Of a stretch of 64,000 nt of DNA, positions 35,577 through 44,468 are shown piece after piece (within the stretch, counting starts at the first letter, position 1; each line of letters begins with the position of its first letter). The position numbers were made by a program, and so were the translations under genes. The stretch is from Arthrobacter globiformis. Lineage in GTDB: Bacteria > Actinomycetota > Actinomycetes > Actinomycetales > Micrococcaceae. The stretch is taken from positions 4,774,001 through 4,838,000 of the forward strand of contig NZ_JAUSZX010000001.1 in NCBI RefSeq assembly GCF_030818015.1, read 5' to 3'. A model generated the notes under the pieces. It was not told where the DNA came from. It saw only the letters and a list, made by a program, of their open reading frames with translations, and did no database searches.

Positions 35577-37070
35577 ATGTCTGAACGCACCACCAGCATT
35601 TCCGTTCAACCCTCCACAGAACGTGCTGAACCCGACCAGAGCAGGGAACCGCACCTCGCCCGCGGACTCGGCAACCGCCACATCCAGCTTTTGGCCATCG
35701 GCGGCGCCATCGGCACCGGCCTGTTCATGGGCTCCGGCAAGACCATCTCCCTTGCCGGCCCGTCCGTCATCTTCGTGTACATGATCATCGGCTTCATGCT
35801 GTTCTTCGTCATGCGGGCCATGGGTGAGATCCTGCTCTCCAACCTGAACTACAAGTCCTTCAGCGACTTCGCCGGCGACATCCTGGGCCCCTGGGCAGGC
35901 TTCTTCACCGGCTGGTCCTACTGGTTCTTCTGGGTGGTGACGGGCGTGGCCGATATCGTGGCCATCGCCGGCTACGTGGACAAACTCGCTCCGGGCACGC
36001 CCCTCTGGGTCCCGGCACTGATCACGCCCGTGGTACTCATCCTGCTGAACCTCCCCACGGTCAAGGCCTTCGGCGAAGCGGAATTCTGGTTCGCCATCAT
36101 CAAGGTGGTGGCTATCCTTGCCCTGATCGCCACGGGCGTCGTCATGATCGCCACCAACTTCACCTCGCCGAGCGGAGCGGTGGCCAACCTGGCGAACATG
36201 TGGAACGACGGCGGCATGTTCCCGCACGGGATGTTCGGCTTCATCCTCGGTTTCCAGATCGCCATCTTCGCCTTTGCCGGCATCGAACTCGTGGGCACGG
36301 CGGCCGCCGAAACCAAGGACCCGGAGAAGAACCTGCCCCGGGCCATCAACTCCATCCCCATCCGCGTCCTGCTCTTCTACGTCGGCGCCCTGGTGGTTAT
36401 CATGGCCGTCAACCCGTGGCGGAGCATCGACGCCGCCAGCAGCCCGTTCATCGGCATGTTCACCCTCGCCGGCCTGGGGATCGCCGCCGTCGTGATCAAC
36501 CTGGTGGTCCTGACCTCGGCCGCCTCCAGCGCCAACTCGGGCATCTACTCCACCTCGCGCATGGTCTACGGCCTGGCGCAGGACGGCAACGCTCCGAAGG
36601 CCTTCGGCAAGCTGAGCTCCCGCAAGGTTCCGCAGAACGCGCTGCTGTTCTCCTGCATCTTCCTGCTGGCCGGCCTGGTCCTGCTGTACGCGGGCGACTC
36701 CGTGATCGGCGCCTTCACCATCGTCACCTCCGTGGCATCGGTGCTGACCATGTTCGTCTGGTCGATGATCCTCATCAGCTACATCGTGTTCCGCCGCCGC
36801 CGGCCGGAACTCCACGAGGCGTCCGCCTTCAAGATGCCGGGCTCTGCCTTCATGCCCTACGTGGTCCTGGCGTTCTTCGTGTTCATGCTGGTGGCGCTGG
36901 CCCAGGCCGAGGACACCCGCCTCGCGCTGGTTGTGGCACCGGTGTGGTTCCTGCTGCTGGGCGCCGCCTGGTACTTCAACCGCCAGACGCCGCTGCAGCA
37001 GGCCCGGATCGAGGAATGGAAGGCCGAGGGCACCAGCGTCTCCGCTGCCACCGGCACCACCAAGGCCTAG
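35577..37070 (+). CDS. Amino acid permease, CycA-like (D-serine/D-alanine/glycine)
   Basis: A 497-aa APC-superfamily transporter with 12 helices. N-terminal RGLGNRHIQLLAIGGAIGTGLF is the AAT-family signature. GWSYWFFWVVTG, IAIFAFAGIELVGTAAAET and NSGIYSTSRMVYGLA closely follow CycA of E. coli and mycobacteria, which imports D-serine, D-alanine and glycine with protons. The ATG at 35577 (preceded by AAGGAAG) was preferred to the adjacent TTG. It is a single-gene unit: a strong terminator follows. Confidence 0.9.
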   Translation: MSERTTSISVQPSTERAEPDQSREPHLARGLGNRHIQLLAIGGAIGTGLFMGSGKTISLAGPSVIFVYMIIGFMLFFVMRAMGEILLSNLNYKSFSDFAGDILGPWAGFFTGWSYWFFWVVTGVADIVAIAGYVDKLAPGTPLWVPALITPVVLILLNLPTVKAFGEAEFWFAIIKVVAILALIATGVVMIATNFTSPSGAVANLANMWNDGGMFPHGMFGFILGFQIAIFAFAGIELVGTAAAETKDPEKNLPRAINSIPIRVLLFYVGALVVIMAVNPWRSIDAASSPFIGMFTLAGLGIAAVVINLVVLTSAASSANSGIYSTSRMVYGLAQDGNAPKAFGKLSSRKVPQNALLFSCIFLLAGLVLLYAGDSVIGAFTIVTSVASVLTMFVWSMILISYIVFRRRRPELHEASAFKMPGSAFMPYVVLAFFVFMLVALAQAEDTRLALVVAPVWFLLLGAAWYFNRQTPLQQARIEEWKAEGTSVSAATGTTKA

Positions 37071-37101
37071 ATCCTTCCGCCCCGACAGATAGCATCCAGA
37101 G

Positions 37102-37147
37102 AACCGCGCTGCGGCCACCCCGGTGGTCCGCAGCGCGGTTTTGTTTT
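37102..37147 (+). terminator. Terminator after the permease gene
   Basis: AACCGCGCTGCGG (37102-37114) pairs perfectly with CCGCAGCGCGGTT (37128-37140), followed by TTTGTTTT. It is an intrinsic terminator 32 bp past the stop codon. Confidence 0.88.
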
Positions 37148-37312
37148 CCTTCTCCAGTTTTCTTCGGCAGGTACACGTCCGGAAGACGGTGAGGAAGGTG
37201 TTATGCGGAAATTACACAGGCCGCCGGGCGCTGTAACACGTGCGGCGAAGGATGGACTCATGCCGGGCTGATGCCAGTGGCCGCAGCGTTCCTCCGCCGA
37301 AAGGATCTGACC

Positions 37313-37660
37313 GTGATCTTGAAGAACATCTTCCTTCAGGGCATCTTCCCGTTCGACGGTGCCGGGCTCGAAAAAGCCGTGCCCATCCACAGCCAGCTCT
37401 CCCATTTCGTCCCGGACGGCGTTATCAACCAGACCCTGTATTTCCGCGGCGGCAACTCGTCCGGGGAGCTGATCACGGTGGTGCTGATGCGCGACGGCGT
37501 GCCCATGCGGTACTTCCCGATTGCGGCCAGGGGCGACGTCCACGTCCCGCTCCGCGTTGTGGAAGACATCGACGGCGGCTCGCTGATCGAGCTGAGGCTG
37601 CTGGCGGACACGGGGGTCAGTGGGTCTGTCGTGGTCGACATGGGCATGGTGGAGCACTGA
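37313..37660 (+). CDS. Unknown protein in front of nirB
   Basis: A 115-aa soluble protein, MILKNIFLQGIFPFDGAG..., rich in beta-strand pattern and without membrane helix or metal-binding motif. I do not recognise a family. GTG at 37313 was chosen because AAGGA lies 7 nt upstream. Its stop overlaps the nirB ATG (TGATG), so it is translated with the nitrite reductase and may be an accessory or regulatory subunit of nitrite assimilation. Confidence 0.6.
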   Translation: MILKNIFLQGIFPFDGAGLEKAVPIHSQLSHFVPDGVINQTLYFRGGNSSGELITVVLMRDGVPMRYFPIAARGDVHVPLRVVEDIDGGSLIELRLLADTGVSGSVVVDMGMVEH

Positions 37661-40173
37661 TGACGGCCCTCGCCAGCCGCTCCGGGCGGAGCACGCCGGC
37701 TGACACCCGCCGCCGGCTGGTGGTGATCGGTAACGGGATGGCCGGTGCCCGCGCCGTCGAGGAAATCCTGGCCCGCGGCGGCGCTGTCCAGCACAGGATC
37801 ACCATGTTCGGCGACGAGCCCTACGGCAACTACAACCGGATCATGCTCAGCCATGTCCTGTCCGGGGAAGAGGACGCCGGCGGCATTTTCCTGAATTCGC
37901 TGGACTGGTACCGGGAGAATGACATCACGCTGCACGCGGGCGTCCGGGTCGAAAAGATCGACCGTTTCGCCAAGCTGGTCTTTTCCGACGACGGCCGCGC
38001 CACCCCGTACGACGTCCTGATCATCGCCACCGGCAGCCGCTCGTTCATGCCCGCCGTCGAAGGGCTGTACACGCCAGGCGGGCGGCTGCTGCCCGGAGTG
38101 TTCGCTTTCCGCACCATCGACGACACCCGGGGCATGGTGTCCTACGCCCAGGAGGACCACCACCGGCGCGCCGTCGTGATCGGGGGCGGACTGCTGGGGC
38201 TGGAAGCTGCACGGGGCCTGCAAAGCCACGGCATCGGCGTCGACGTCGTCCATTCCGGCGGGCACCTGATGAACGCCCAGATGGGGCCCGACGGCGGCGC
38301 GGTCCTGCGCCGGAGCGTCGAGGCGCTCGGGATCAGGGTCCACACGAGCAGCCGGACCACCGCCATCCTGGGCGGCGACAAGGTGCGCGGCGTCCAGCTG
38401 CGGGACGCGCCGGACATCGCATGCGACATGGTGGTGGTGGCCGCCGGAATCCGCCCCAATGTGGAGGTGGCCGTGACCAGCGGCCTGCCGGTGGAGCGGG
38501 CCATCGTGGTGGACGACCACATGCGTGTCCCGGACGAGGACGAGATCTACGCCGTTGGTGAGTGCGTCCAGCACCGCGGCGAGGTCTACGGGCTGGTGGC
38601 GCCGCTCTGGGAGCAGGCCGCAGTGCTGGCCGACCACGTCACCGGAGCCAATCCGAAGGCCACCTACCTGGGCTCCCGCACAGCCACGAAACTCAAGGTG
38701 GCGGGCGTCGACGTCGCTTCCATGGGGCTCCAGGCCCCGGAACGGGACACCGACGAGCACGTGGTGTTTTCCGAGCCCAGCAGGGGCGTGTTCAAGTCCA
38801 TCGTGATCCGCGACAGCAAGATCGTGGGCGCAACGCTGCTCGGGGACAGCCGCAAGGTGGCCTACCTGACGCAGGCGTTCGACCGCGGGCTGCCGCTGCC
38901 TGAGGAACGGGTCTCGCTGCTGTTCGATCTCGGCGGACCCGGCGAGGAAGACGGTGTGGCCGAACTCGACGGCGATGCCCAGGTCTGCAACTGCAACGGC
39001 GTCAGCAAACAGGCGATCACTGACACAGTCAAGGGCGGCTGCACCACGCTGTCCGGCGTCATGGACGCCACCCGGGCCGGCAAGGGCTGCGGATCCTGCA
39101 AGCTGCTGGTCCGGCAGGTGGTGGAATGGGCCGCCGACGGTGCCGTGGATGAGGACCCGGCGGCCGCCTACTACGTTCCCGGCGTTCCTCTGGAGAAGGC
39201 CGCGCTGATGGCGGCGATCCGGGAGCAGGGCCTGCGGTCCGTGTCTGCCGTGTTCGCGGCGCTGGCTCCTGGAGGTGCGGAGGACGCGAAGTCGAAGATG
39301 GGGCTGGCGTCCCTGCTGAAGATGATGTGGGCCGGTGAGTACATCGACGAGCGTGATGCGCGGTTCGTCAACGACCGGGTCCACGCCAACATCCAGCGCG
39401 ACGGCACCTTCTCGGTGGTACCGCAGATGAAAGGCGGGGTGACCTCCCCGGAGCAGCTCCGCCGGATCGCCGACGTCGCGGACAAATACAACATTCCCAT
39501 GGTGAAGCTGACGGGTGGGCAGCGGATTGACCTGCTCGGGGTTCCCAAGGAGGACCTGCCGAAGGTCTGGGCGGACCTGGAGATGCCGTCAGGCTACGCG
39601 TACGGCAAGAGCTTCCGGACCGTCAAGACCTGCGTGGGGCAGGAGTTCTGCCGCTTCGGCACGGGTGATTCGACGAAGCTGGGAATCGAGATCGAGTCGC
39701 GGTTCCAGGGCATCGAATCGCCGGCGAAGCTGAAGCTCGCGGTGTCCGGCTGTCCGCGGAACTGCGCTGAATCGCTGGTCAAGGACGTGGGGGTAGTGGC
39801 GGTCGACGGCGGACGCTGGGAGATCTATGTCGGCGGTGCGGCGGGCGCCCACATCCGCAAGGGGGACCTGCTGGCCACCGTGGACGATCCCGAGACCGTG
39901 ACGCTGCTGGCCGGGCGGTTCATGCAGTACTACCGGGAACGCGCCAACTGGCTTGAACGCACGTATGCCTTCGTGCCGCGCGTGGGGATCGAACACCTCC
40001 GTGCGGTCATCGTCGACGACGCCGAAGGTCTGGCTGCGCAGCTGGACGCCGCCATGCAGGAGTCGGTCGACGCCTACGTGGATCCGTGGAATGAAGGCAA
40101 CGACCCCTTCACCCCCGGCCAGTTCCGCACTTCGCTCCCGCTCGAGGTGCTACCCCAGGTGCCGGTCCGATGA
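37660..40173 (+). CDS. nirB: Nitrite reductase [NAD(P)H], large subunit
   Basis: Reduces nitrite to ammonium in nitrogen assimilation. The 837-aa protein has an FAD domain (VVIGNGMAGARA, residues ~20-31), an NAD(P)H domain (VVIGGGLLGLEA, ~172-183), a BFD-type [2Fe-2S] domain (CNCNG near 443 and GCGSC near 476), nitrite/sulfite reductase ferredoxin-like half-domains, and siroheme/[4Fe-4S] ligands C-x5-C (TCVGQEFC) and C-x3-C (GCPRNC). The ATG by TGATG overlap is supported; a long leftward extension of the frame is not. nirD follows with an ATGA overlap. Confidence 0.96.
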   Translation: MTALASRSGRSTPADTRRRLVVIGNGMAGARAVEEILARGGAVQHRITMFGDEPYGNYNRIMLSHVLSGEEDAGGIFLNSLDWYRENDITLHAGVRVEKIDRFAKLVFSDDGRATPYDVLIIATGSRSFMPAVEGLYTPGGRLLPGVFAFRTIDDTRGMVSYAQEDHHRRAVVIGGGLLGLEAARGLQSHGIGVDVVHSGGHLMNAQMGPDGGAVLRRSVEALGIRVHTSSRTTAILGGDKVRGVQLRDAPDIACDMVVVAAGIRPNVEVAVTSGLPVERAIVVDDHMRVPDEDEIYAVGECVQHRGEVYGLVAPLWEQAAVLADHVTGANPKATYLGSRTATKLKVAGVDVASMGLQAPERDTDEHVVFSEPSRGVFKSIVIRDSKIVGATLLGDSRKVAYLTQAFDRGLPLPEERVSLLFDLGGPGEEDGVAELDGDAQVCNCNGVSKQAITDTVKGGCTTLSGVMDATRAGKGCGSCKLLVRQVVEWAADGAVDEDPAAAYYVPGVPLEKAALMAAIREQGLRSVSAVFAALAPGGAEDAKSKMGLASLLKMMWAGEYIDERDARFVNDRVHANIQRDGTFSVVPQMKGGVTSPEQLRRIADVADKYNIPMVKLTGGQRIDLLGVPKEDLPKVWADLEMPSGYAYGKSFRTVKTCVGQEFCRFGTGDSTKLGIEIESRFQGIESPAKLKLAVSGCPRNCAESLVKDVGVVAVDGGRWEIYVGGAAGAHIRKGDLLATVDDPETVTLLAGRFMQYYRERANWLERTYAFVPRVGIEHLRAVIVDDAEGLAAQLDAAMQESVDAYVDPWNEGNDPFTPGQFRTSLPLEVLPQVPVR

Positions 40174-40529
40174 GCGCCGGTCTGCCCGGCGGTGGACTGG
40201 ACGGCAGTGGGCTGTCCGGCGGTGGGCTGCACGTCCTCGGCCCCGTGGACCAGATCCCTGTGGGCGAGGGGCGGGCGTACGGCGTGGGCGGTGAACAGAT
40301 CGCGGTGTTCCGCCTCCGGGACGGTTCCCTCCGCGCGGTGTCCGCCGTCTGCCCGCACAAGGGCGGCCCCATCGCCGACGGCACCATCGACGGCTCCGTG
40401 GTGATGTGCCCGCTGCACCAGCACGCGTTTGAGCTGCAGACCGGCTGCTCGACCACCGGAACCGGGCCCCTGCGCAGCTATCCGGTGTTCGCGGACGAAT
40501 CGCAAAACGTGGTTGTCCTGCTTCCCTGA
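40170..40529 (+). CDS. nirD: Nitrite reductase small subunit, Rieske-type
   Basis: A 119-aa Rieske-fold subunit of assimilatory nitrite reductase. The [2Fe-2S] ligand pattern C-P-H (CPHKGGP) and C-P-L-H (MCPLHQH) is intact. The first ~30 residues are a Gly/Leu-rich lead (GGGLDGSGLSGGGL) that is unusual; a later start would drop it, but the ATGA overlap with nirB favours this one. Confidence 0.93.
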   Translation: MSAGLPGGGLDGSGLSGGGLHVLGPVDQIPVGEGRAYGVGGEQIAVFRLRDGSLRAVSAVCPHKGGPIADGTIDGSVVMCPLHQHAFELQTGCSTTGTGPLRSYPVFADESQNVVVLLP

Positions 40530-40572
40530 CGCGTTCTGGTTGGACCCCGGATTCTGTGGCAGGGTATGTCCC

Positions 40573-41259
40573 ATGGACCACGAGGGGAACGGCGGCGCCG
40601 CGCGCCATTGGGATGAGATGTACCGGAGCCGGCCACGCGTGTGGAGCGGCCGGCCCAACCCGCAGCTGGTGGCCGAAGCAGCCGGGCTGGAGCCCGGGAC
40701 CGCCCTGGACCTGGGCTGCGGAGAGGGTGCCGATGCCCTGTGGCTCGCCGAGCAGGGCTGGACGGTGACAGCGGTGGACGTCTCCGCCGTCGCGCTGGAA
40801 CGGGCCGAACAGCACGCCGCGGCCTCAGCAGCCGGGAACCGCATCACGTGGCTGCAGCGCGACCTTGATGCGTGGGCGCCGGAGGAGCAGTTCGATCTCG
40901 TGTCCGCCCAGTTCCTGCACTCCACCGCGGCTCCGTGGCAGCGGCCGCACCGGGTGGCCGCAGGTGCAGTGCGCCCGGGCGGGACGCTGCTGATTGTCGG
41001 CCACCACCCCGACGGCCTGCCGCCCTGGCGGAGCCAGGCGGACGAAGACAGCCACTCGCACGGGGGCGACGGCCGCGCGAATTCGGAGATGTTCTTCACG
41101 GCGGAGCAGGCCGCGGCCGAACTCGGCATCGCACCGCCCGGGTGGCGCGTGGATGTTGCAGCGAGCCGGGAACGGGAGGCCACTGGCCCGGACGGGCAGT
41201 CGGCCGTGCTCGCCGACGCCGTCCTGCGAGCCACCCGAATCACCACGGACGCCGCCTGA
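40573..41259 (+). CDS. Class I SAM-dependent methyltransferase
   Basis: A 228-aa methyltransferase with Rossmann motif I ALDLGCGEGADALWLAEQG, TAVDVSAVAL and DLVSAQFLH segments. The target is unknown. The N-terminal HWDEMYRSRPRVWSGRPN resembles the thiopurine/tellurite-type TehB-like group. The start at 40573 was chosen because it sits directly before the conserved block; the frame extends left over nirD without content. Confidence 0.85.
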   Translation: MDHEGNGGAARHWDEMYRSRPRVWSGRPNPQLVAEAAGLEPGTALDLGCGEGADALWLAEQGWTVTAVDVSAVALERAEQHAAASAAGNRITWLQRDLDAWAPEEQFDLVSAQFLHSTAAPWQRPHRVAAGAVRPGGTLLIVGHHPDGLPPWRSQADEDSHSHGGDGRANSEMFFTAEQAAAELGIAPPGWRVDVAASREREATGPDGQSAVLADAVLRATRITTDAA

Positions 41260-41272
41260 GAGGAGCGCACGG

Positions 41273-41869
41273 ATGGCCAGGTTGGTCGCCGAGATGACGA
41301 TGTCCCTGGACGGCTTCATCGCCCTCCCCGACGACTCCGTCAATGGCCTGTTCGACTGGTACAACAACGGCCCGGTGGAGGTTTCCACGGCCAGACCGGA
41401 CATGACCTGGCACGTAACCGAAGCCAGCGCCGTGCACCTGCGGCGCACCATGTCCACGGCCGGCGCCATGCTGGTGGGCCGCCGGATCTTCGACCTGACG
41501 GACGGCTGGGGCGGCCAGCACCCCATCGACTGCCCCATCGTTGTCCTCAGCCATTCCGTCCCGGATGGCTGGCCCCGCGACGGCATCCCGTACACGTTCG
41601 TCACCACCGGGTTCTCGGATGCGGTGAGAACTGCCACCGCGCTGGCCGGGGACAAGGACGTGGCCCTGGCCGGGCCGGACATCATCCGGCAGGCGATCGA
41701 CGCCGGACTGGTGGAGGAGATCCGGGTGAACCTGGCGCCGTGGATCCTCGGCCACGGCATCCGGTTCTTCGACAACCTAGCCGCGGCCCCGGTGAAATTG
41801 GAGCAGACAGCGGTGATCCAGGGCGACGCCGTGACCCACCTGTACTACAAGGTCCTCCCCCGCATCTGA
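41273..41869 (+). CDS. Dihydrofolate-reductase-like (RibD C-terminal) protein
   Basis: A 198-aa protein of the RibD_C/DHFR-like family: MARLVAEMTMSLDGFIALPDD opening, LVGRRIFDLTDGWGG, VALAGPDIIRQAIDAGLVEEI and LGHGIRFFDNL. Members are small NADPH-binding oxidoreductases of mostly unknown substrate. GAGAGGAGCG precedes the ATG, and only 13 bp separate it from the methyltransferase, so the two may be co-transcribed. Confidence 0.85.
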   Translation: MARLVAEMTMSLDGFIALPDDSVNGLFDWYNNGPVEVSTARPDMTWHVTEASAVHLRRTMSTAGAMLVGRRIFDLTDGWGGQHPIDCPIVVLSHSVPDGWPRDGIPYTFVTTGFSDAVRTATALAGDKDVALAGPDIIRQAIDAGLVEEIRVNLAPWILGHGIRFFDNLAAAPVKLEQTAVIQGDAVTHLYYKVLPRI

Positions 41870-41871
41870 CG

Positions 41872-43292
41872 CTAGCGGGCGACGCGGTGGGCTATGGCGA
41901 CCGCGGCTGCGGCGATCACCGCGGTCAGCGCGAAGACGCCGGCGAAGGAGGCCGCCGTCGTCGTAAACGCCGTGAACACGATCCCCGTGGCGGCGAGCGC
42001 GAGGGCGCCGCCGAGCGAGTCGGATATGGACATCGCCGAACTGTTGAAGCCCTCCGTGTCCGGCGTGGAAAGTGCCAGCGTCATCACGCTCAGCCGCGGA
42101 TACATGAGTCCCATGCCGCCGCCGGCAAGGACCAGCCGGCAATTGCGACGGCGGCCGGCCAGCCAAGCGCGGTGGTCACCAGGGCCAGGGCGATCGCCAG
42201 CAGCACCATCACCGAGCCGACCCGCACGGCGACCGGGCTGCCCAGCCTCCCGCCCAGACGGCTCTGGACGCCCGACGCCGCCGCCCAGGCGAGGGCTCCG
42301 CCGGTCAGCGTGAGGCCGGCGAAGGTGGGTGAGAAGGCGTAGCGCTCCACGAGCAGGTACGGGAGGTATACCTCGGCACCGAAGAAGCCGGCCGCGACCA
42401 GTCCGCGGATGAGGATCACGCTGGGCAGGCCCCGCCGGGCTGTGAGGGTTCCCCGCGGCACCAGCGGCCTGACGGCCAGCAGTGCAATGACGACGGCGGC
42501 CCCCGCCAGGAGCGGTCCGGCCACCGGAAGCCCGGAGGACAGATTCAGGCCCAGTACCGCCAGCGCGGCCAAGGCCGCCCAGGCCAGCCGCCCCAGCGCC
42601 CAGGGCGCCGGGGCACCCGCCGGACCTGACGCGCTTCCACCGCCGGAACCGTTCCCGTTGGCGTTGCCGTTAGCGTTGCCGTTAGCGTTGCCGGACCTGA
42701 CGCCGCGCAGGGCAGGAAACAGCATCGCCAGGGCAGGGAGCACCAGCACGACGACGCCCAGGAACACCCAGTGCCAGCTCGCCAGCTGGGCCACGAGCCC
42801 GGCGGCGAACGGCCCCACGAGCGACGGGATCACCCACGCGGCGGAGAAGGCGGCGAAGATCTTGGGGTGCAGGACGGCCGGATAGACCCGTGCCACCACC
42901 ACGTACAGGGCCACCGTCATGGCGCCGCCGCCCAGCCCCTGCACCAGCCGGCCCGCCACCACCGCCCACATGGTGCCGGCTGTGCCTGCCACCAGCAGGC
43001 CCAGTGCGAAGACAGCCACGGAGGCGAGCAGCGGGCCGACGGGCCCGCGCCTGTCGGACCAGTTTCCGGCGCCCACCATGCCGATCACGCCGGTGGCCAG
43101 CGGGCCCGCGAAAGCGAGCGCGTACAGGCCGGCCCCGCCGAGTTCCCGGCTCACAACGGGCATGACGGTGGTGACGGCGAGGGACTCGAACGCGGCCAGG
43201 AACACCAGGGCACAGGCGCCCACCGTCACCAGCACGTAGGGGCGCTGGAGAATCCCAGAGCCCGGAGGAGCGGACACGGCAGATTCGCGCAC
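41872..43292 (-). pseudogene. MFS transporter broken by a 1-nt frameshift
   Basis: The first 385 or so codons (from 43292) encode a 12-14 helix MFS protein (GNWSDRRGPVG loop). Near 42129-42133 the frame shifts: the minus-strand sequence reads GWSLPAAAWDS and stops, while the +1 frame continues with LAGGGMGLMYPRL and helices to the stop at 41872. Restoring one C in TGGTCCTTGCC gives a continuous protein (GWSLAGGGMGLMYP). It may be a true mutation or a sequencing error. A 12-bp repeat encoding NGNA units lies at about 42655-42692. Confidence 0.8.
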
Positions 43293-43294
43293 GG

Positions 43295-44350
43295 TCAGCC
43301 CACCAACTCGGGGGCGCCGGTGGTCACGGCGACAACGTCACCGCTGGCCGTCGAATCGGGGTTGAGCATCCAGCCCACGCGCTTGACCGTCCTCAGCATG
43401 ACCACGCTCTCCACCAGTTCGATGCCCGGGATGCCCTGCTGAAGGGCCAGCTCAGCGGTCATGACGTCGGCGAGCGACTGCAGCCACATGATGATGACGA
43501 AGTTGGTGCGCCCGGTGGTGGAAGCGCTCAACCGCACATTCCGGAAGCTGCGGAGCTCCTCGGCCGCCGCTTCATGCTGGCCGGGCGGGACGTTGGCGAA
43601 CCAGTGGCAGGTCACCGGGAAGCCCGAATACCTCTGCGCAATCTCGCAGCGGAAGGAAAGGACGCCGCTGGCGAGCACCCTGTTCAGCTGGCGCTGCACG
43701 GTTGCCGGATGCCGGTCCAGCGCCCTGGCGATTTCCGCCGCGGTCGCCCGGCCGTCCTTCGACAGGAAGGGCAGGATCGCGAGGTGGCTGGCGGGCAGCG
43801 GCTCCCCCACCGCCGCGGAGGGCGCTGACCCTGCGGCCTCGGGTCCGGCGAGGGCCCTGAGCGCCTGGATCTGGCTGCGGTTGAGGACGTTGATGCGCCA
43901 GGCATAGGCGCCGGTGTGCAGCCGGGTGGCAAGGGAGGTCTGATATTTGACCAGTCCTTCAATGGCATGCAGCTTTGACGCCACAGCGGTGAAGTGCTGC
44001 AGGGAACCGGTGATGACCGTCAGCATCAGGTCCCGGTTGCTCGCCGCCTCCTCCACGGTGACGATCTCGGGCACCGCCGCCAGTGCCTGGGTGACCTCCG
44101 CCCGGCGGTGCAGCTCGCATTCGACGTCCACGAACGCGAGGCACATCTTCTGCGGATCCCCCATCGGGTGTGCCGTGACCCAGGCGGCGCCGGCGGCAGT
44201 GAGGCGCTCCCACCGCGCGGCCAGGGTGGTGGCGTGCACGCCCAGGACCTCCGCGGCGTCGGCCCAGCTCAGCCGCGGGGCGATCTGCAGGGCGTTGATC
44301 AGCGCGAGGTCCTCCTCCGTGACGTCCAGCGGCCTTCCTTTCCCTTCCAT
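43295..44350 (-). CDS. Lrp/AsnC-type regulator with two HTH/sensor modules
   Basis: A 351-aa regulator made of two AsnC-type units: HTH (LSWADAAEVLGVHATTLAARWERL, residues ~23-46) plus ligand domain, then a second HTH (GRATAAEIARALDRHPATVQRQLNRV) and ligand domain. Double-length Lrp proteins occur in actinobacteria. ATG at 44350 was chosen; ATG at 44368 is possible. It is divergent from the M20 amidohydrolase/MFS operon and probably regulates it. The last gene in its own direction is the frameshifted MFS gene, 2 bp away. Confidence 0.8.
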   Translation of the reverse strand: MEGKGRPLDVTEEDLALINALQIAPRLSWADAAEVLGVHATTLAARWERLTAAGAAWVTAHPMGDPQKMCLAFVDVECELHRRAEVTQALAAVPEIVTVEEAASNRDLMLTVITGSLQHFTAVASKLHAIEGLVKYQTSLATRLHTGAYAWRINVLNRSQIQALRALAGPEAAGSAPSAAVGEPLPASHLAILPFLSKDGRATAAEIARALDRHPATVQRQLNRVLASGVLSFRCEIAQRYSGFPVTCHWFANVPPGQHEAAAEELRSFRNVRLSASTTGRTNFVIIMWLQSLADVMTAELALQQGIPGIELVESVVMLRTVKRVGWMLNPDSTASGDVVAVTTGAPELVG

Positions 44351-44468
44351 CCTGCACGAATCCTGCATATTGGCGCGGGCTTTTGCATTTTTCCAGCACT
44401 TCGGCCGAATGTGAAGCAGACCACTCCAGAATAGACCCACGGCACCGGACCACCAATGAGGAGAACAC

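Noticed and set aside
35278..35577. 99-codon plus-strand frame before the permease
   Set aside because: No conserved content, Arg/Pro-rich shadow composition, no ribosome site, runs into the permease start.
37200..37265. Possible GlnR-type site (GTGTTA ... GTAACA) upstream of the nirB operon
   Set aside because: Spacing and half-sites do not match the GTnAC-n6-GaAAc consensus well enough to claim it.
37336..39384. 682-codon minus-strand frame across nirB (and similar frames at 35460-37118 and 43959-45722)
   Set aside because: Antisense shadows of real genes: His/Gly/Val-rich composition without domains or ribosome sites.
42655..42692. Tandem 12-bp repeat as a CRISPR or regulatory repeat
   Set aside because: It lies in the MFS reading frame and encodes NGNA units; the copies have no spacers.
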